From: an uncultured Candidatus Poseidoniales archaeon
Lineage (GTDB): Archaea > Thermoplasmatota > Poseidoniia > Poseidoniales > Thalassarchaeaceae
Assembly (NCBI GenBank): GCA_902514485.1
Contig: CABXQY010000005.1
Location: 1 to 38,439 of the forward strand
Reading direction: 5' to 3'
DNA: 38,439 nt
In this document: one piece after another, positions 24,924 to 33,245 of the stretch
How the letters are laid out: the number at the start of each line of letters is the position of its first letter
How positions within the stretch are numbered: the stretch's first letter is position 1
Made by a program: the position numbers and the translations under genes
Notes under the pieces: generated by a model
Databases searched by the model: none
Told to the model about the DNA's origin: nothing
Seen by the model: only the letters and a program-made list of their open reading frames with translations

Positions 24924-25604
24924 GTGGTAGAAGAGACGGCGGGATTAGCATCTCGGATGACTAGACGTCTTCGAAAGAAGGGGTGGACCATATCTACTGC
25001 AGAGTCTTGCACTGGTGGATTATTAGCCTCATTGATTACAGATATCTCTGGAGCATCTCAATGGTTTAGTCAAGGATGGGTAGTTTATTCCAATGAAGCA
25101 AAGATGAGAGAATTGGGTGTAGAAAAATCTGCTTTTGACGATGGTGAAGCAGGAGCCGTTTCACACGAAGTAGCAGTACAAATGGCTCAGGGCGCAAGAT
25201 ATCAATCAGGTTCTGATGTCTCAATTGCAATTACTGGAATTGCTGGCCCAGGAGGTTCGACTCCAGAAAAAGAAGTCGGCAGAGTACATGTTGCGGTAAT
25301 TGCAGGAGACTATTTCCTAGTTCGCAGAATGGACTTTGGAGATAACGATAGACTAGATAATAAGCGTTCATTTGCAGTTTTTGCGCTTCGTCTTGCCCTT
25401 GAAACATTAGATAGACTGGAAGGTCAGCTAGATGAGCCAGAAGATAATGGTAATCAGTCAGAAGACATTCAATCAAATCTCTCTGAAATGGACCCTTCTT
25501 CAGAGGAATGGGAAGGTAGTATGTCCTGGACAGTTGAAGAAACAACCGTGGCTGAAGAGATTCAAAAAGTAGATTTGGCATCCCTCACAGATTGGGATGA
25601 ATGA
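24924..25604 (+). CDS. pncC: CinA C-terminal domain protein / NMN amidohydrolase (PncC)
   Basis: 226 residues from a GTG at 24924 with GAGGG 6 bases upstream. The domain is clear: AESCTGGLLASLITDISGASQWFSQGWVVYSNEAKM, EVAVQMAQGARYQSGSDVSIAITGIAGPGGSTPEKEVGRVHVAV. Family members deamidate nicotinamide mononucleotide in NAD recycling. The core ends near residue 165. A further ~60-residue acidic tail (QLDEPEDNGNQSEDIQ...) has no counterpart in the ~160-residue standard enzyme and is probably disordered. Followed 49 bases later by the polymerase subunit gene. Confidence 0.88.
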   Translation: MVEETAGLASRMTRRLRKKGWTISTAESCTGGLLASLITDISGASQWFSQGWVVYSNEAKMRELGVEKSAFDDGEAGAVSHEVAVQMAQGARYQSGSDVSIAITGIAGPGGSTPEKEVGRVHVAVIAGDYFLVRRMDFGDNDRLDNKRSFAVFALRLALETLDRLEGQLDEPEDNGNQSEDIQSNLSEMDPSSEEWEGSMSWTVEETTVAEEIQKVDLASLTDWDE

Positions 25605-25653
25605 CTTCTTTGCATCGATATTATCATGAGCGTGTGTATCTGACAGGGAACAT

Positions 25654-27267
25654 ATGGCGTCGGACGATTGGGCGGAACGGCAGAAGATATTGCTTGCCGC
25701 AGGTATTCTCGTAACAACGCAAGATGCTAAAGAGAAAATAGAATCATTAGATGATTTAACTCCATTAATTGAAGCAGCTAATTCATCTAATATCCAGATT
25801 TTAAATTCTCAATCAATCGATCAGTTACTTTCTTTGGTGCCTCCTCTGATTGATGAATCCACAGCCTCAATAAAGACCTCCCAAGCAACATTACCTGCTC
25901 CCGACAATCCATCTCCTATTGGCCGAGTTATTGCTCCAATCTCTAGTAATGAGATATCTCTCGCCCCCCGACCTCATGGATTATCTCATTATAGCCTCCA
26001 TGATTTCCCTATGTTGGCTAAAGATGTAGACTCAGAAATAGAAATCCATTTCGATATTACCGGGAACTCCGTTACAGAAGGAAAATTATCCGATATCAAA
26101 TCATTTTTCAATAGTCGTTTAACTAAAATTCGTAATTTGATGATTGAGGGACGTTCGTTACCAAGGCGTCCAGTTTCCAATGCTGAGGCTTATCGAAACC
26201 GTCAGCGGTACTCCTCACCTGAGTATGAAATTACTATTATTGGTCTTGTAAGTGAACCTCGTTGGGCTAAATCTGGTAACCTCATGTTTACGCTTGAAGA
26301 TGAAACTACACAAATTCAATGCCTTCTGAAACCACCTTCTAGCGCAAATCCATTACATGCAGCTTTAGACGGTTTGATGAATGATGATGTCATAGGCGTC
26401 AGTGGATATTTTATAGGTGACCGTACTGATTTGTTTATTTCTTCGAATTTACATATGCCTCCTTTACCAAGAAGAGCGAAGAATTCAGCCAGTGCAGATG
26501 AGGCAGTTTCAGCAGCATTTCTTTCAGACGTTCATGTAGGAAGTAAAACCTTTCTTGGTCCACAGTGGGAAAAAATGATTCATTGGTTTCAGAACGACCC
26601 GCTGGCTCGTACAATCAAATATTTTGTTCTAAGCGGCGATGGGGTAGATGGAGTAGGAATTTATCCAGGTCAAGAAAGACATCTTGCAATTACTGACTTA
26701 TTCAAGCAATATGGGGAACTTGCCAATCTTTTGAGTGGTCTTCCAGATTGGGTTGATGTGATTATTCTACCTGGTAACCATGATGCAGTACGACCTGCTG
26801 AACCACAACCTGCGCTTGAACCCGAAGTTCAACAAGATTATTCTGATGCTGTTTTCGTAGGTAATCCATGTGACTTCAGCCTTCATGGTGTTAGAATCCT
26901 CTCCTATCATGGTAAAAGTATTGACGATTTTGTAGCAGGATTAAGATCAGTAACTTATGCTAAACCGGAAATGGCTATGCGTTCTATGCTTGAAAGAAGA
27001 CATTTGGCTCCATCATGGGGTGGTAAGACCCCATTATCTCCCGAGCCAGAAGATAGTATGGTTATTGGCACTATACCAGATATATTCGTCACAGGTCATG
27101 TACATGGACAATTTATTGGAGACCATAAGGGCACAACAATCGTGCATAGTTCAACATGGCAAGATCAAACGGATTACCAGAGAATGTTAGGTTTCCAGCC
27201 CAAACCTTGTATATTAACCGTAATTAATCTACATACTCATGCTTCGGCATCAATACCGTTCGCATAA
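25654..27267 (+). CDS. polB: DNA polymerase D small subunit (DP1), 3'-5' exonuclease
   Basis: 537 residues. After a helical N-terminal region (1-60) and a linker, an OB-fold (~190-275: EITIIGLVSEPRWAKSGNLMFTLED) precedes the calcineurin-like phosphoesterase domain. Its metal-binding motifs are intact: SDVHVG (D292, H294), SGDGVDG (D329), PGNHD (N375-H376-D377) and TGHVHG (H482, H484). The proofreading nuclease should therefore be active, unlike the inactivated eukaryotic B-subunits. It works with the DP2 subunit, which is not in this window, in euryarchaeal replication. Start ATG at 25654. Confidence 0.95.
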   Translation: MASDDWAERQKILLAAGILVTTQDAKEKIESLDDLTPLIEAANSSNIQILNSQSIDQLLSLVPPLIDESTASIKTSQATLPAPDNPSPIGRVIAPISSNEISLAPRPHGLSHYSLHDFPMLAKDVDSEIEIHFDITGNSVTEGKLSDIKSFFNSRLTKIRNLMIEGRSLPRRPVSNAEAYRNRQRYSSPEYEITIIGLVSEPRWAKSGNLMFTLEDETTQIQCLLKPPSSANPLHAALDGLMNDDVIGVSGYFIGDRTDLFISSNLHMPPLPRRAKNSASADEAVSAAFLSDVHVGSKTFLGPQWEKMIHWFQNDPLARTIKYFVLSGDGVDGVGIYPGQERHLAITDLFKQYGELANLLSGLPDWVDVIILPGNHDAVRPAEPQPALEPEVQQDYSDAVFVGNPCDFSLHGVRILSYHGKSIDDFVAGLRSVTYAKPEMAMRSMLERRHLAPSWGGKTPLSPEPEDSMVIGTIPDIFVTGHVHGQFIGDHKGTTIVHSSTWQDQTDYQRMLGFQPKPCILTVINLHTHASASIPFA

Positions 27268-27268
27268 A

Positions 27269-27943
27269 TCAGTTAGAGAATTCTTCATTGAATATTACCG
27301 GCCAGATTTTTCTCAAATCTTTTTCTAATACAATAGGGACCTCTGCATTTTTGAATGCGTCAGAAGCCCTCTGTCGTGCTGGATTAAATCCTATGAAATT
27401 AGATCCCGGTATTTGCATCGACAGATCGGTACTCGAGTCCCCTATACTCCAAATTTTTTCGGGATTAAAATTATTTATTTCTGATAATTTCTTAACCATT
27501 ATTCCCTTATCATGTGAATCTACCATTGATGGTGTAGGCCCCGACAGAAAGCCATTTTCATCCCAACTGAAATCATTTGCTGCCCAATCATCAACGTTTA
27601 GCATGTGTGCAATAGATCCAATGAATCTAGCAACTCCTGATGATACGATTGCAACATATATCCCTCTCTTCTTTAATTCCTCAACCACATCCCGGGCACC
27701 TTTCATTAATTTCACTCCTGAAAAGCATCTCATGATTTCATCCATATGGATATTTTCTTGAATATCAAGCCACATCTTGATGTCCATTGCCATGAATTCA
27801 TCATCTGTAATTTCCTTTTTCAGGAATCTTTCTAGGTTTTCAAGGTTATTCGTACCAAAGTAATCATGTATTTGTTGCCATGATGAACCTATATCGACTA
27901 AAACACCGTCACAATCGAAAACAACAGCCTCTATTTTTTTCAC
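27269..27943 (-). CDS. HAD-superfamily phosphatase, phosphoserine phosphatase-like
   Basis: 224 residues from a GTG at 27943. HAD motifs are all present: DCDGVLVD (nucleophile Asp), VSSGVARF (motif II), a lysine in HDKGIMVKKL and GDSSTDLSM (motif IV). The layout, with a helical cap between motifs I and II, resembles SerB/HAD-IB enzymes, so a phosphoserine or other small phosphate ester is the likely substrate. A SerK-like gene lies at 22.3 kb, which would make a serine-phosphoserine link interesting, but it is not in the same operon. It ends one base from the convergent DP1 gene. Confidence 0.8.
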   Translation of the reverse strand: MKKIEAVVFDCDGVLVDIGSSWQQIHDYFGTNNLENLERFLKKEITDDEFMAMDIKMWLDIQENIHMDEIMRCFSGVKLMKGARDVVEELKKRGIYVAIVSSGVARFIGSIAHMLNVDDWAANDFSWDENGFLSGPTPSMVDSHDKGIMVKKLSEINNFNPEKIWSIGDSSTDLSMQIPGSNFIGFNPARQRASDAFKNAEVPIVLEKDLRKIWPVIFNEEFSN

Positions 27944-28023
27944 GACCTCACGAATCGTTCTTATGATTTAGATTCTACGAGTCGCATAGATGGTTTGATT
28001 GCTGTAACACTACTCGGAGTGTT

Positions 28024-28290
28024 ATGACGGAAATATTGCCTAATCAAGGTGCGATTAAGGTAAAAGTTCTTTTTTTCGGCCCGTTAGCTGAAACGATAGG
28101 TCATAAAGTCATAGAATTATCATTATTTAGCGGAACTACAGTGAGTCAATTAGCTGAAAGATTTGATTTGGCAACAATGCTCTCAAAAGGTCTAGTTGTT
28201 GCGATTAATGGAGAGATGGGTGCTGATTTAGAGACAATCTTGGAGGATTCTTCTGAAATCGCCTTTTTACCTCCTGTTTCTGGCGGTTGA
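28024..28290 (+). CDS. MoaD-like sulfur-carrier / ubiquitin-like protein
   Basis: 88 residues. Beta-grasp pattern: KVKVLFFGPLAETIGHKVIELSL, helix TVSQLAERFDL, VVAINGE, SSEIAFLPPVSGG ending exactly in Gly-Gly. The PPVSGG end is typical of MoaD, the small subunit of molybdopterin synthase, or of archaeal SAMP1. No other molybdenum-cofactor gene is in the window, so a protein-modifier role is equally possible. It is the second di-glycine beta-grasp protein here (the other is at 3.2 kb). TatA follows 50 bases later. Confidence 0.88.
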   Translation: MTEILPNQGAIKVKVLFFGPLAETIGHKVIELSLFSGTTVSQLAERFDLATMLSKGLVVAINGEMGADLETILEDSSEIAFLPPVSGG

Positions 28291-28340
28291 GAGATTAATT
28301 AGCCGAAGCCTTTGAACGATACCCCCGACTCAGAGTTAGC

Positions 28341-28547
28341 ATGGGAGTCCTTGGTCCTCAAGAAATGGTAATAATTATTGGACTTATGTTTGTCCTTTTC
28401 GGCGCAAAGAAAATACCCGAATTAGGCTATAATTTGGGTCTTTTCAAGGGGCAAGTCCAGAGAGGTCTTCAAGAAAATAGATCTTCAGCTGGATCTGATA
28501 TGGATCGTGGTGGAATGACTGAAGAACATAAAGAAGAATCAGAGTAA
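28341..28547 (+). CDS. tatA: Twin-arginine translocase TatA/TatB family protein
   Basis: 68 residues: a short N-terminus, one membrane helix (EMVIIIGLMFVLFG), the hallmark hinge and amphipathic helix FGAKKIPELGYNLGLFKGQVQRGLQ, then a charged tail (EEHKEESE). It forms the Tat pore that exports folded proteins. TatC is not in the window. Ends one base before the convergent nob1 gene. Confidence 0.87.
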   Translation: MGVLGPQEMVIIIGLMFVLFGAKKIPELGYNLGLFKGQVQRGLQENRSSAGSDMDRGGMTEEHKEESE

Positions 28548-29042
28548 TTATTTTTTCTTCCTTAATTTCAGTTGTGATCCGCAGTCAATACATTCTCCCC
28601 AGTCTGATTTTTTCTTATTCGGTACATCAGGATTAGGAAACTCTTTCTTACATGCTACACATCTTAACTCCCATTCCCATAATTTACTAATTCCATCTGT
28701 TGAAACTGTTATCCAATCGATTCCTGCCCTTTCTGCTATATTTTGCAGTCTGTAGTCATCAGTTACGAGCGTTCTTTTTTCACCAATTGACAATGCTAAT
28801 AAATCTAGATCTACTCTAGATAATCCAGCCATATCTCCGGTTTCAATAGCTAACCTACTCGCTTTAGATATACTTTCTTCAGTTGGTATCATCCATACTA
28901 AGTTAGCTGCATTAATCACTACTTCTCTTTCCGGAGCAATTCGAATTAATTCCTCTTTCTGAGATGGTATCACAAGACAACTATCCATCCTATTTATTGG
29001 CCATGATATCAAGGCCGCTGTATCAAGAACCTCTCCACCCAT
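28548..29042 (-). CDS. nob1: rRNA endonuclease Nob1 (PIN domain and zinc ribbon)
   Basis: 164 residues. The N-terminal PIN domain has D7 in VLDTAALI, an acidic site in SRVDLDLLALSIGE, and LVTDDYRLQNIA, giving the usual metal-binding acids. The C-terminal zinc ribbon is RCVACKKEF...GECIDCGSQLKLRKKK. Nob1 cuts the 3' end of pre-16S/18S rRNA. Length is typical of archaeal members. Start ATG at 29042 lies only a few bases from the nearest upstream ATG of the divergent DedA gene. Confidence 0.92.
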   Translation of the reverse strand: MGGEVLDTAALISWPINRMDSCLVIPSQKEELIRIAPEREVVINAANLVWMIPTEESISKASRLAIETGDMAGLSRVDLDLLALSIGEKRTLVTDDYRLQNIAERAGIDWITVSTDGISKLWEWELRCVACKKEFPNPDVPNKKKSDWGECIDCGSQLKLRKKK

Positions 29043-29145
29043 AATGTTGCGAGTCGATACTTACATATCAGTAATCGGTGTAATCTCGTACCTATGTTCG
29101 GAAAATGTTCATTCGGGTAATGAGACAGGACTCTTTGTGAGTGGT

Positions 29146-29739
29146 ATGAGCCCAAGTGACTATTTCCAACCATTTATTGATTGGGCAGATGGTTTTGGTC
29201 TACTTGGATTGGCTTTGGTTTCAGCCTCTGAGGCTGCTTTACAACCAATCCCTCCTGATGTTTTAGTAATACCTATGGTGGTTGAAGCAGATAGTTTTTT
29301 ATCAATATCAATAATAGTATTGGTCGCAACACTTAGTAGTGTTTTTGGGGCATTTATTGGATATGCCATAGGGTACTATGGCGGAATCCCGATATTAGGG
29401 AAATTTGTCAGTCAAGCCAACATAAATCGTCTTAATTCTTTAACCGAGAAATATGGTGCTACTGGAGTATTTATCGCGGCTGTTTCTCCAATACCTTACA
29501 AAGCATTAGCTTGGATTGCTGGTGCCGGCCGTATGGATATCCGACTTTTTGCATTAGCAGGTTTTTTTGGTCGAAGTATTAGATTTGGTTCTATTGGGAT
29601 ACTGATTGGAGTTTATGGTGAATCTGTAAAGAGCTCATTTACATGGTTAAATTTCAGTATTATGGCTATGATTTGTATCATTATCTCAATTCCATTAGTT
29701 AATTGGTGGAATTCATTAAATGTGGAGACTTCTCAATGA
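29146..29739 (+). CDS. DedA / SNARE-associated family membrane protein
   Basis: About 197 residues from the ATG at 29146 (MSPSDYFQPFIDWADGFGLLGLALVSASEAALQPIPPDVLVIP). The frame is open to an ATG at 29044, but that lies one base from the divergent nob1 start, leaves no space for a promoter, and adds a non-family leader. Four to five membrane helices follow, with the conserved GAFIGYAIGYYGGIPI and the re-entrant FIAAVSPIPYKALAWIAGAGRM region. DedA proteins are proton-linked lipid or ion transporters/flippases. The stop overlaps the start of the secreted esterase (ATGA). Confidence 0.82.
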   Translation: MSPSDYFQPFIDWADGFGLLGLALVSASEAALQPIPPDVLVIPMVVEADSFLSISIIVLVATLSSVFGAFIGYAIGYYGGIPILGKFVSQANINRLNSLTEKYGATGVFIAAVSPIPYKALAWIAGAGRMDIRLFALAGFFGRSIRFGSIGILIGVYGESVKSSFTWLNFSIMAMICIIISIPLVNWWNSLNVETSQ

Positions 29740-31871
29740 TAAGGTCCCAAGTAATTTCGTTTCTGATAGTATTAATTTTCATTACACAACCTTTTGCATT
29801 ATCTCCAAATAATTCTATTACTCGGTTCGAAGAGAACAACTCTAATGTCGATGTAAGATATTCTATTGAGTATACAGATAACCACACTACAGTAGAGATT
29901 GGTCCTTCTTCTAGAAAAGCCATATTAGAGATGCCTGGTGGCCATAATACTACCTATAGATTACCATTAGTTGTTGCTTTACATGGTTTTACTAATTCAG
30001 GTTCTTTTGTTTCTTCATACTTTGATTTAATAGAAAGTGTACATAAAAACGGTCATCTTTTATTGAGACCAGATGGGTCTTACAGTGCTACTGGTCAGAG
30101 GTACTGGAATGCCACTGATGCATGCTGTAATATTTGGGGTGAAGATGTTGATGATGTTTCTTGGCTGACAGTTTTGATAAATGAGGCAATTACATATCAC
30201 GGCGCAGATCCTGAGGGAATAATACTCGTGGGCCATTCCAATGGTGGTTTCATGGCTCATCGTATGGCCTGTGAAAGAGGCGATATGATCAGAGCTGCAA
30301 TATCTCTTGCAGGAGCCACATATTCTGATTTTAATGATTGTCAAAATACAGGTTACCCCAACATCTTACAAATACATGGAACCCTAGACTCTGTAATTCA
30401 GTATGATGGTGGTTCATTATTTGGTGGCAACTATCCCTCAGCGCCTCAAACAGTTAATTTTTGGGCGAATCGCTCAGGATGTGATACCTCTCTAACTTTG
30501 ATAGATGAATTAGATATTATTTCTCCTAGTGGACAAAATGATACGATTGAATATGAATATCTAAATTGTAACTCAGGTAATCGTGTTTCTCTTTGGAAAA
30601 TTCCAGATGGAGGTCATCTACCCGCTGTTTCTTCCGCAAGTGGTGATGATTTCGCTGAAACAATACTAAATTGGGGTCTAACTGGTTATTTTCCTGATTC
30701 TGATGGAGATGGTTTCAGAGATGATGTAGATGAATTCCCCCATGATCCTCTTGAAAATCAAGATACTGATGGCGATGGAGTAGGAGATAATTCTGATGCC
30801 TTTCCTTATGATTCCAATGAGACATTAGATTCTGATGGTGATGGCGTTGGAGATAATTCTGATGCATTTCCCAATGATTCGACTGAAACAGTAGATTCAG
30901 ACAACGATGGAGTGGGAGATAATTCAGATTCTTTCCCTAACGATTCAACTGAAACAGTAGATTCAGATAATGATGGAGTAGGGGATAATTCTGATGAGTT
31001 CCCAAATGATTCTAGTGAAATTTCAGATACTGATAGAGATGGCATTGGGGATAATTCTGATCTTTTCCCTCTTAATCCGAACGAATATCTAGATTCAGAT
31101 GGTGATGGAGTAGGAGATAATTCTGATATGTTCCCATATAATCCATTAGAGAACATGGATTCTGATGGCGATGGTATTGGAGATAACTCAGATGCTTTCC
31201 CTTATGATTCAAATGAGACTTTAGATTCAGATAATGATGGAGTAGGAGATAATTCTGATATGTTCCCATATAATCCAGGTGAAACAATTGATTCAGATAA
31301 TGATGGAGTGGGAGATAATTCTGATGTTTTCCCTCTTAATCCGAACGAATATCTAGATTCAGATAATGATGGAGTAGGAGATAACTCAGATGCTTTCCCT
31401 TATGATTCAAATGAGACTTTAGATTCAGATAATGATGGAGTAGGAGATAATTCCGATGCTTTCCCTAATGATTCCAATGAGGTATCTGATTTAGATGGTG
31501 ATGGCGTTGGAGATAATTTAGATATGTTCCCCGAAGATTCTAATGAAACAATTGATTTTGACAATGATGGCGTTGGAGATAATTCAGATATGTTTCCAAA
31601 TAATCCTAGTGAATATTTAGATTCAGATGGTGATGGCGTTGGAGATAATTCTGATGCCTTTCCTTATGATTCCAATGAGACATTAGATTCTGATGGTGAT
31701 GGTGTTGGAGATAATTCTGATTTTTTCCCTACAGATTCGGAAAGATGGGTTAAATCTGACACTCAAAATCCCTTACCAATATTCTACCTATTAGCTTTAA
31801 TTTCATTTCTCTTTTTAGTATCTTATTATTCTCCATCTAGTCGGTCTATTGAAGATGATATAGATGATTAA
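29736..31871 (+). CDS. Secreted PHB-depolymerase/feruloyl-esterase-like protein with 16 calcium-binding repeats
   Basis: 711 residues from the ATG at 29736, overlapping the DedA stop. Signal peptide: MIRSQVISFLIVLIFITQPF. Residues ~60-310 are an alpha/beta hydrolase of the LpqC/PHB-depolymerase (CE1-like) group: PLVVALHGFTNSG (oxyanion), ILVGHSNGGFMAHRMAC with nucleophile S168, ILQIHGTLDSVI (candidate acid), and DGGHLPA with H294. Then come sixteen 22-residue type 3-like repeats (D-S-D-x-D-G-V-G-D-N-S-D), and a C-terminal membrane helix (PIFYLLALISFLFLVSYY). The enzyme is thus held at the surface on a calcium-stiffened stalk, probably to hydrolyse esters in particles or polymers. Substrate unknown. 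Confidence 0.85.
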   Translation: MIRSQVISFLIVLIFITQPFALSPNNSITRFEENNSNVDVRYSIEYTDNHTTVEIGPSSRKAILEMPGGHNTTYRLPLVVALHGFTNSGSFVSSYFDLIESVHKNGHLLLRPDGSYSATGQRYWNATDACCNIWGEDVDDVSWLTVLINEAITYHGADPEGIILVGHSNGGFMAHRMACERGDMIRAAISLAGATYSDFNDCQNTGYPNILQIHGTLDSVIQYDGGSLFGGNYPSAPQTVNFWANRSGCDTSLTLIDELDIISPSGQNDTIEYEYLNCNSGNRVSLWKIPDGGHLPAVSSASGDDFAETILNWGLTGYFPDSDGDGFRDDVDEFPHDPLENQDTDGDGVGDNSDAFPYDSNETLDSDGDGVGDNSDAFPNDSTETVDSDNDGVGDNSDSFPNDSTETVDSDNDGVGDNSDEFPNDSSEISDTDRDGIGDNSDLFPLNPNEYLDSDGDGVGDNSDMFPYNPLENMDSDGDGIGDNSDAFPYDSNETLDSDNDGVGDNSDMFPYNPGETIDSDNDGVGDNSDVFPLNPNEYLDSDNDGVGDNSDAFPYDSNETLDSDNDGVGDNSDAFPNDSNEVSDLDGDGVGDNLDMFPEDSNETIDFDNDGVGDNSDMFPNNPSEYLDSDGDGVGDNSDAFPYDSNETLDSDGDGVGDNSDFFPTDSERWVKSDTQNPLPIFYLLALISFLFLVSYYSPSSRSIEDDIDD
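30696..31751 (+). repeat. 16 tandem 66-bp units encoding 22-residue DSDGDGVGDNSD repeats
   Basis: Each unit reads roughly D-S-D-(G/N)-D-G-V-G-D-N-S-D-x-F-P-x-(D/N)-(S/P)-x-E-x-x. Sixteen units fit 1056 bases exactly, with some near-identical neighbours (for example the units ending in YDSNETL), which points to unit duplication. The acidic ladder is a calcium-binding thrombospondin type 3-like stalk. Confidence 0.93.
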
Positions 31872-31875
31872 TTTA

Positions 31876-31884
31876 TTTTTTTTT
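31876..31884 (+). terminator. Oligo-T terminator after the esterase gene
   Basis: Nine T in a row, five bases after the esterase stop codon. Runs of T alone end transcription in archaea. Confidence 0.5.
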
Positions 31885-31937
31885 GTAGTAGTTTGAACCG
31901 TTGCGATTATGTGGGGTTCGCTTCTCGGCTGCTCACC

Positions 31938-32015
31938 GCTCGTGTGGTGTAGTTCGGTCCATCATGCCGCCCTTTCGAGGCGGCGACCCGGGTTCAAATC
32001 CCGGCACGAGCACCA
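31938..32015 (+). tRNA. tRNA-Glu (anticodon UUC), CCA encoded
   Basis: Acceptor GCUCGUG pairs with CACGAGC, discriminator A, encoded CCA at 32013-32015. Anticodon arm CCGCC-CUUUCGA-GGCGG gives UUC. T arm CCGGG-UUCAAAU-CCCGG. No intron. Confidence 0.96.
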
Positions 32016-32023
32016 AAAACTTC

Positions 32024-32029
32024 TTTTTT
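32024..32029 (+). terminator. Oligo-T terminator after tRNA-Glu
   Basis: Six T (in ttctttttt) starting 8 bases after the tRNA CCA end; likely termination site. Confidence 0.4.
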
Positions 32030-32091
32030 CGCTTGATTTTACATCATTGCAGGCAAAAGTAACATAAATCTCATACGGCGCTGTAACTTCA

Positions 32092-33162
32092 ATGTGGACC
32101 ATACTCGAGTCTTACTTTCAAGATTTACAGTCTTCAAGTACAATGATTCAAATTTCCGTTGGTATCTCAGTTAGCATAGTTGCTACTTTAATTTCCAGAT
32201 TAATTTTACGTGGACCAATTTTGAGGGCAATTAGTGCAAGTAATAACATATATGATGATCGTATTTTTAATTTAGCTACACCAATTCTCAATACAGGAGT
32301 ATTCCTGATAGGAATATGGTTGACTTTCCGTTTAGTGTTTGAAGAGGGATCCTTCGAGAGGTCTGCATTTGCAGGTGGTTCAGCTGCTATATTGCTCATA
32401 TTATTCGCTCAATTTCTTACTTCTTTAGTAGATGAATTTATTCCTTCTTTATTCGAATCAATGGACGAAAAAACATCTCTTGATCTGTCTACATTAAAAA
32501 CAATCACAGTAAGTACCTCGAAACTTCTTGCTTGGTTAGCAGCAATACTCATTGCCCTTGATCAAATGAATATTGATATTACTGCAATTGTTGCATCTGC
32601 AACTATACTCACATTAGTAATAGGGCTCGCACTACAAGAGACTGCAGCTAACCTCGTTTCAGGATTACTAATGCTACTTGACAAACCCTTCTCTAAAGGA
32701 GATAAAGTCATAGTAATGGGGGTCAAAGGAAGAGTCGATGATGTCGGTCTTATGACTACTAAAATTCGTACAGGTAACGAACGTTTAGTAGTAATACCAA
32801 ACACTACTCTTTCGGGCGAAATAGTGGAAAACTATGCATTAGGAGGGTCACGAGGTGATCAAGATTCAATGAATCTTCGATTCCGAATTCGAACTTCTCT
32901 AGACGCGGATCCCAAAATTGTAAAATCTTTAATATTGGATATAATTAATGATTGTAGTTTCACAATAGATAATCCAAAAACCGAAGTATTGCTCTACGAT
33001 ATAACTGAGTCTGCATTAGTTTTCCGACTTGATTGCTGGGTTGATGACTATAATAGCGAGAGGAAAGCTAAGGATTGGCTTCTTATAGAAATCTTAGAAA
33101 GATTCAAGTCAAATAATATTGGAATACCATATCCTCATCTCACAGTCAAACAGGAAGAGTGA
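32092..33162 (+). CDS. mscS: Small-conductance mechanosensitive channel (MscS family)
   Basis: 356 residues. Four to five membrane helices occupy residues ~20-200 (ISVGISVSIVATLISRLIL, TPILNTGVFLIGIWLTFRLVF, GGSAAILLILFAQFL, KLLAWLAAILIALDQM and the pore helix IVASATILTLVIGLALQETAANLVSGLLM). The MscS beta domain follows: PFSKGDKVIVMGVKGRVDDVGLMTTKIRTGNERLVVIPNTTLSGEIVENYA. The C-terminal alpha/beta part ends at PHLTVKQEE. It releases solutes during osmotic downshock. An independent gene, with a tRNA before it and a T7 run right after its stop (33163-33169). Confidence 0.92.
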   Translation: MWTILESYFQDLQSSSTMIQISVGISVSIVATLISRLILRGPILRAISASNNIYDDRIFNLATPILNTGVFLIGIWLTFRLVFEEGSFERSAFAGGSAAILLILFAQFLTSLVDEFIPSLFESMDEKTSLDLSTLKTITVSTSKLLAWLAAILIALDQMNIDITAIVASATILTLVIGLALQETAANLVSGLLMLLDKPFSKGDKVIVMGVKGRVDDVGLMTTKIRTGNERLVVIPNTTLSGEIVENYALGGSRGDQDSMNLRFRIRTSLDADPKIVKSLILDIINDCSFTIDNPKTEVLLYDITESALVFRLDCWVDDYNSERKAKDWLLIEILERFKSNNIGIPYPHLTVKQEE

Positions 33163-33245
33163 TTTTTTTATTTATCCAATCTAATATTCTGATATTAGAA
33201 CTTACTTGTAAATCATTAAGATACAAACTTATGCCGAGTTAGAAT

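Noticed and set aside
29044-29145. 34-residue N-terminal extension of the DedA protein
   Set aside because: Would start one base from the divergent nob1 start codon with no room for a promoter; the family N-terminus begins at 29146.
30806-31287. Minus-strand frames opposite the esterase repeats
   Set aside because: Repetitive shadows of the 66-bp units with no domain or start signal.
30696-31751. CRISPR-like array
   Set aside because: The 66-bp units are contiguous, in frame, and encode calcium-binding repeats; there are no unique spacers.
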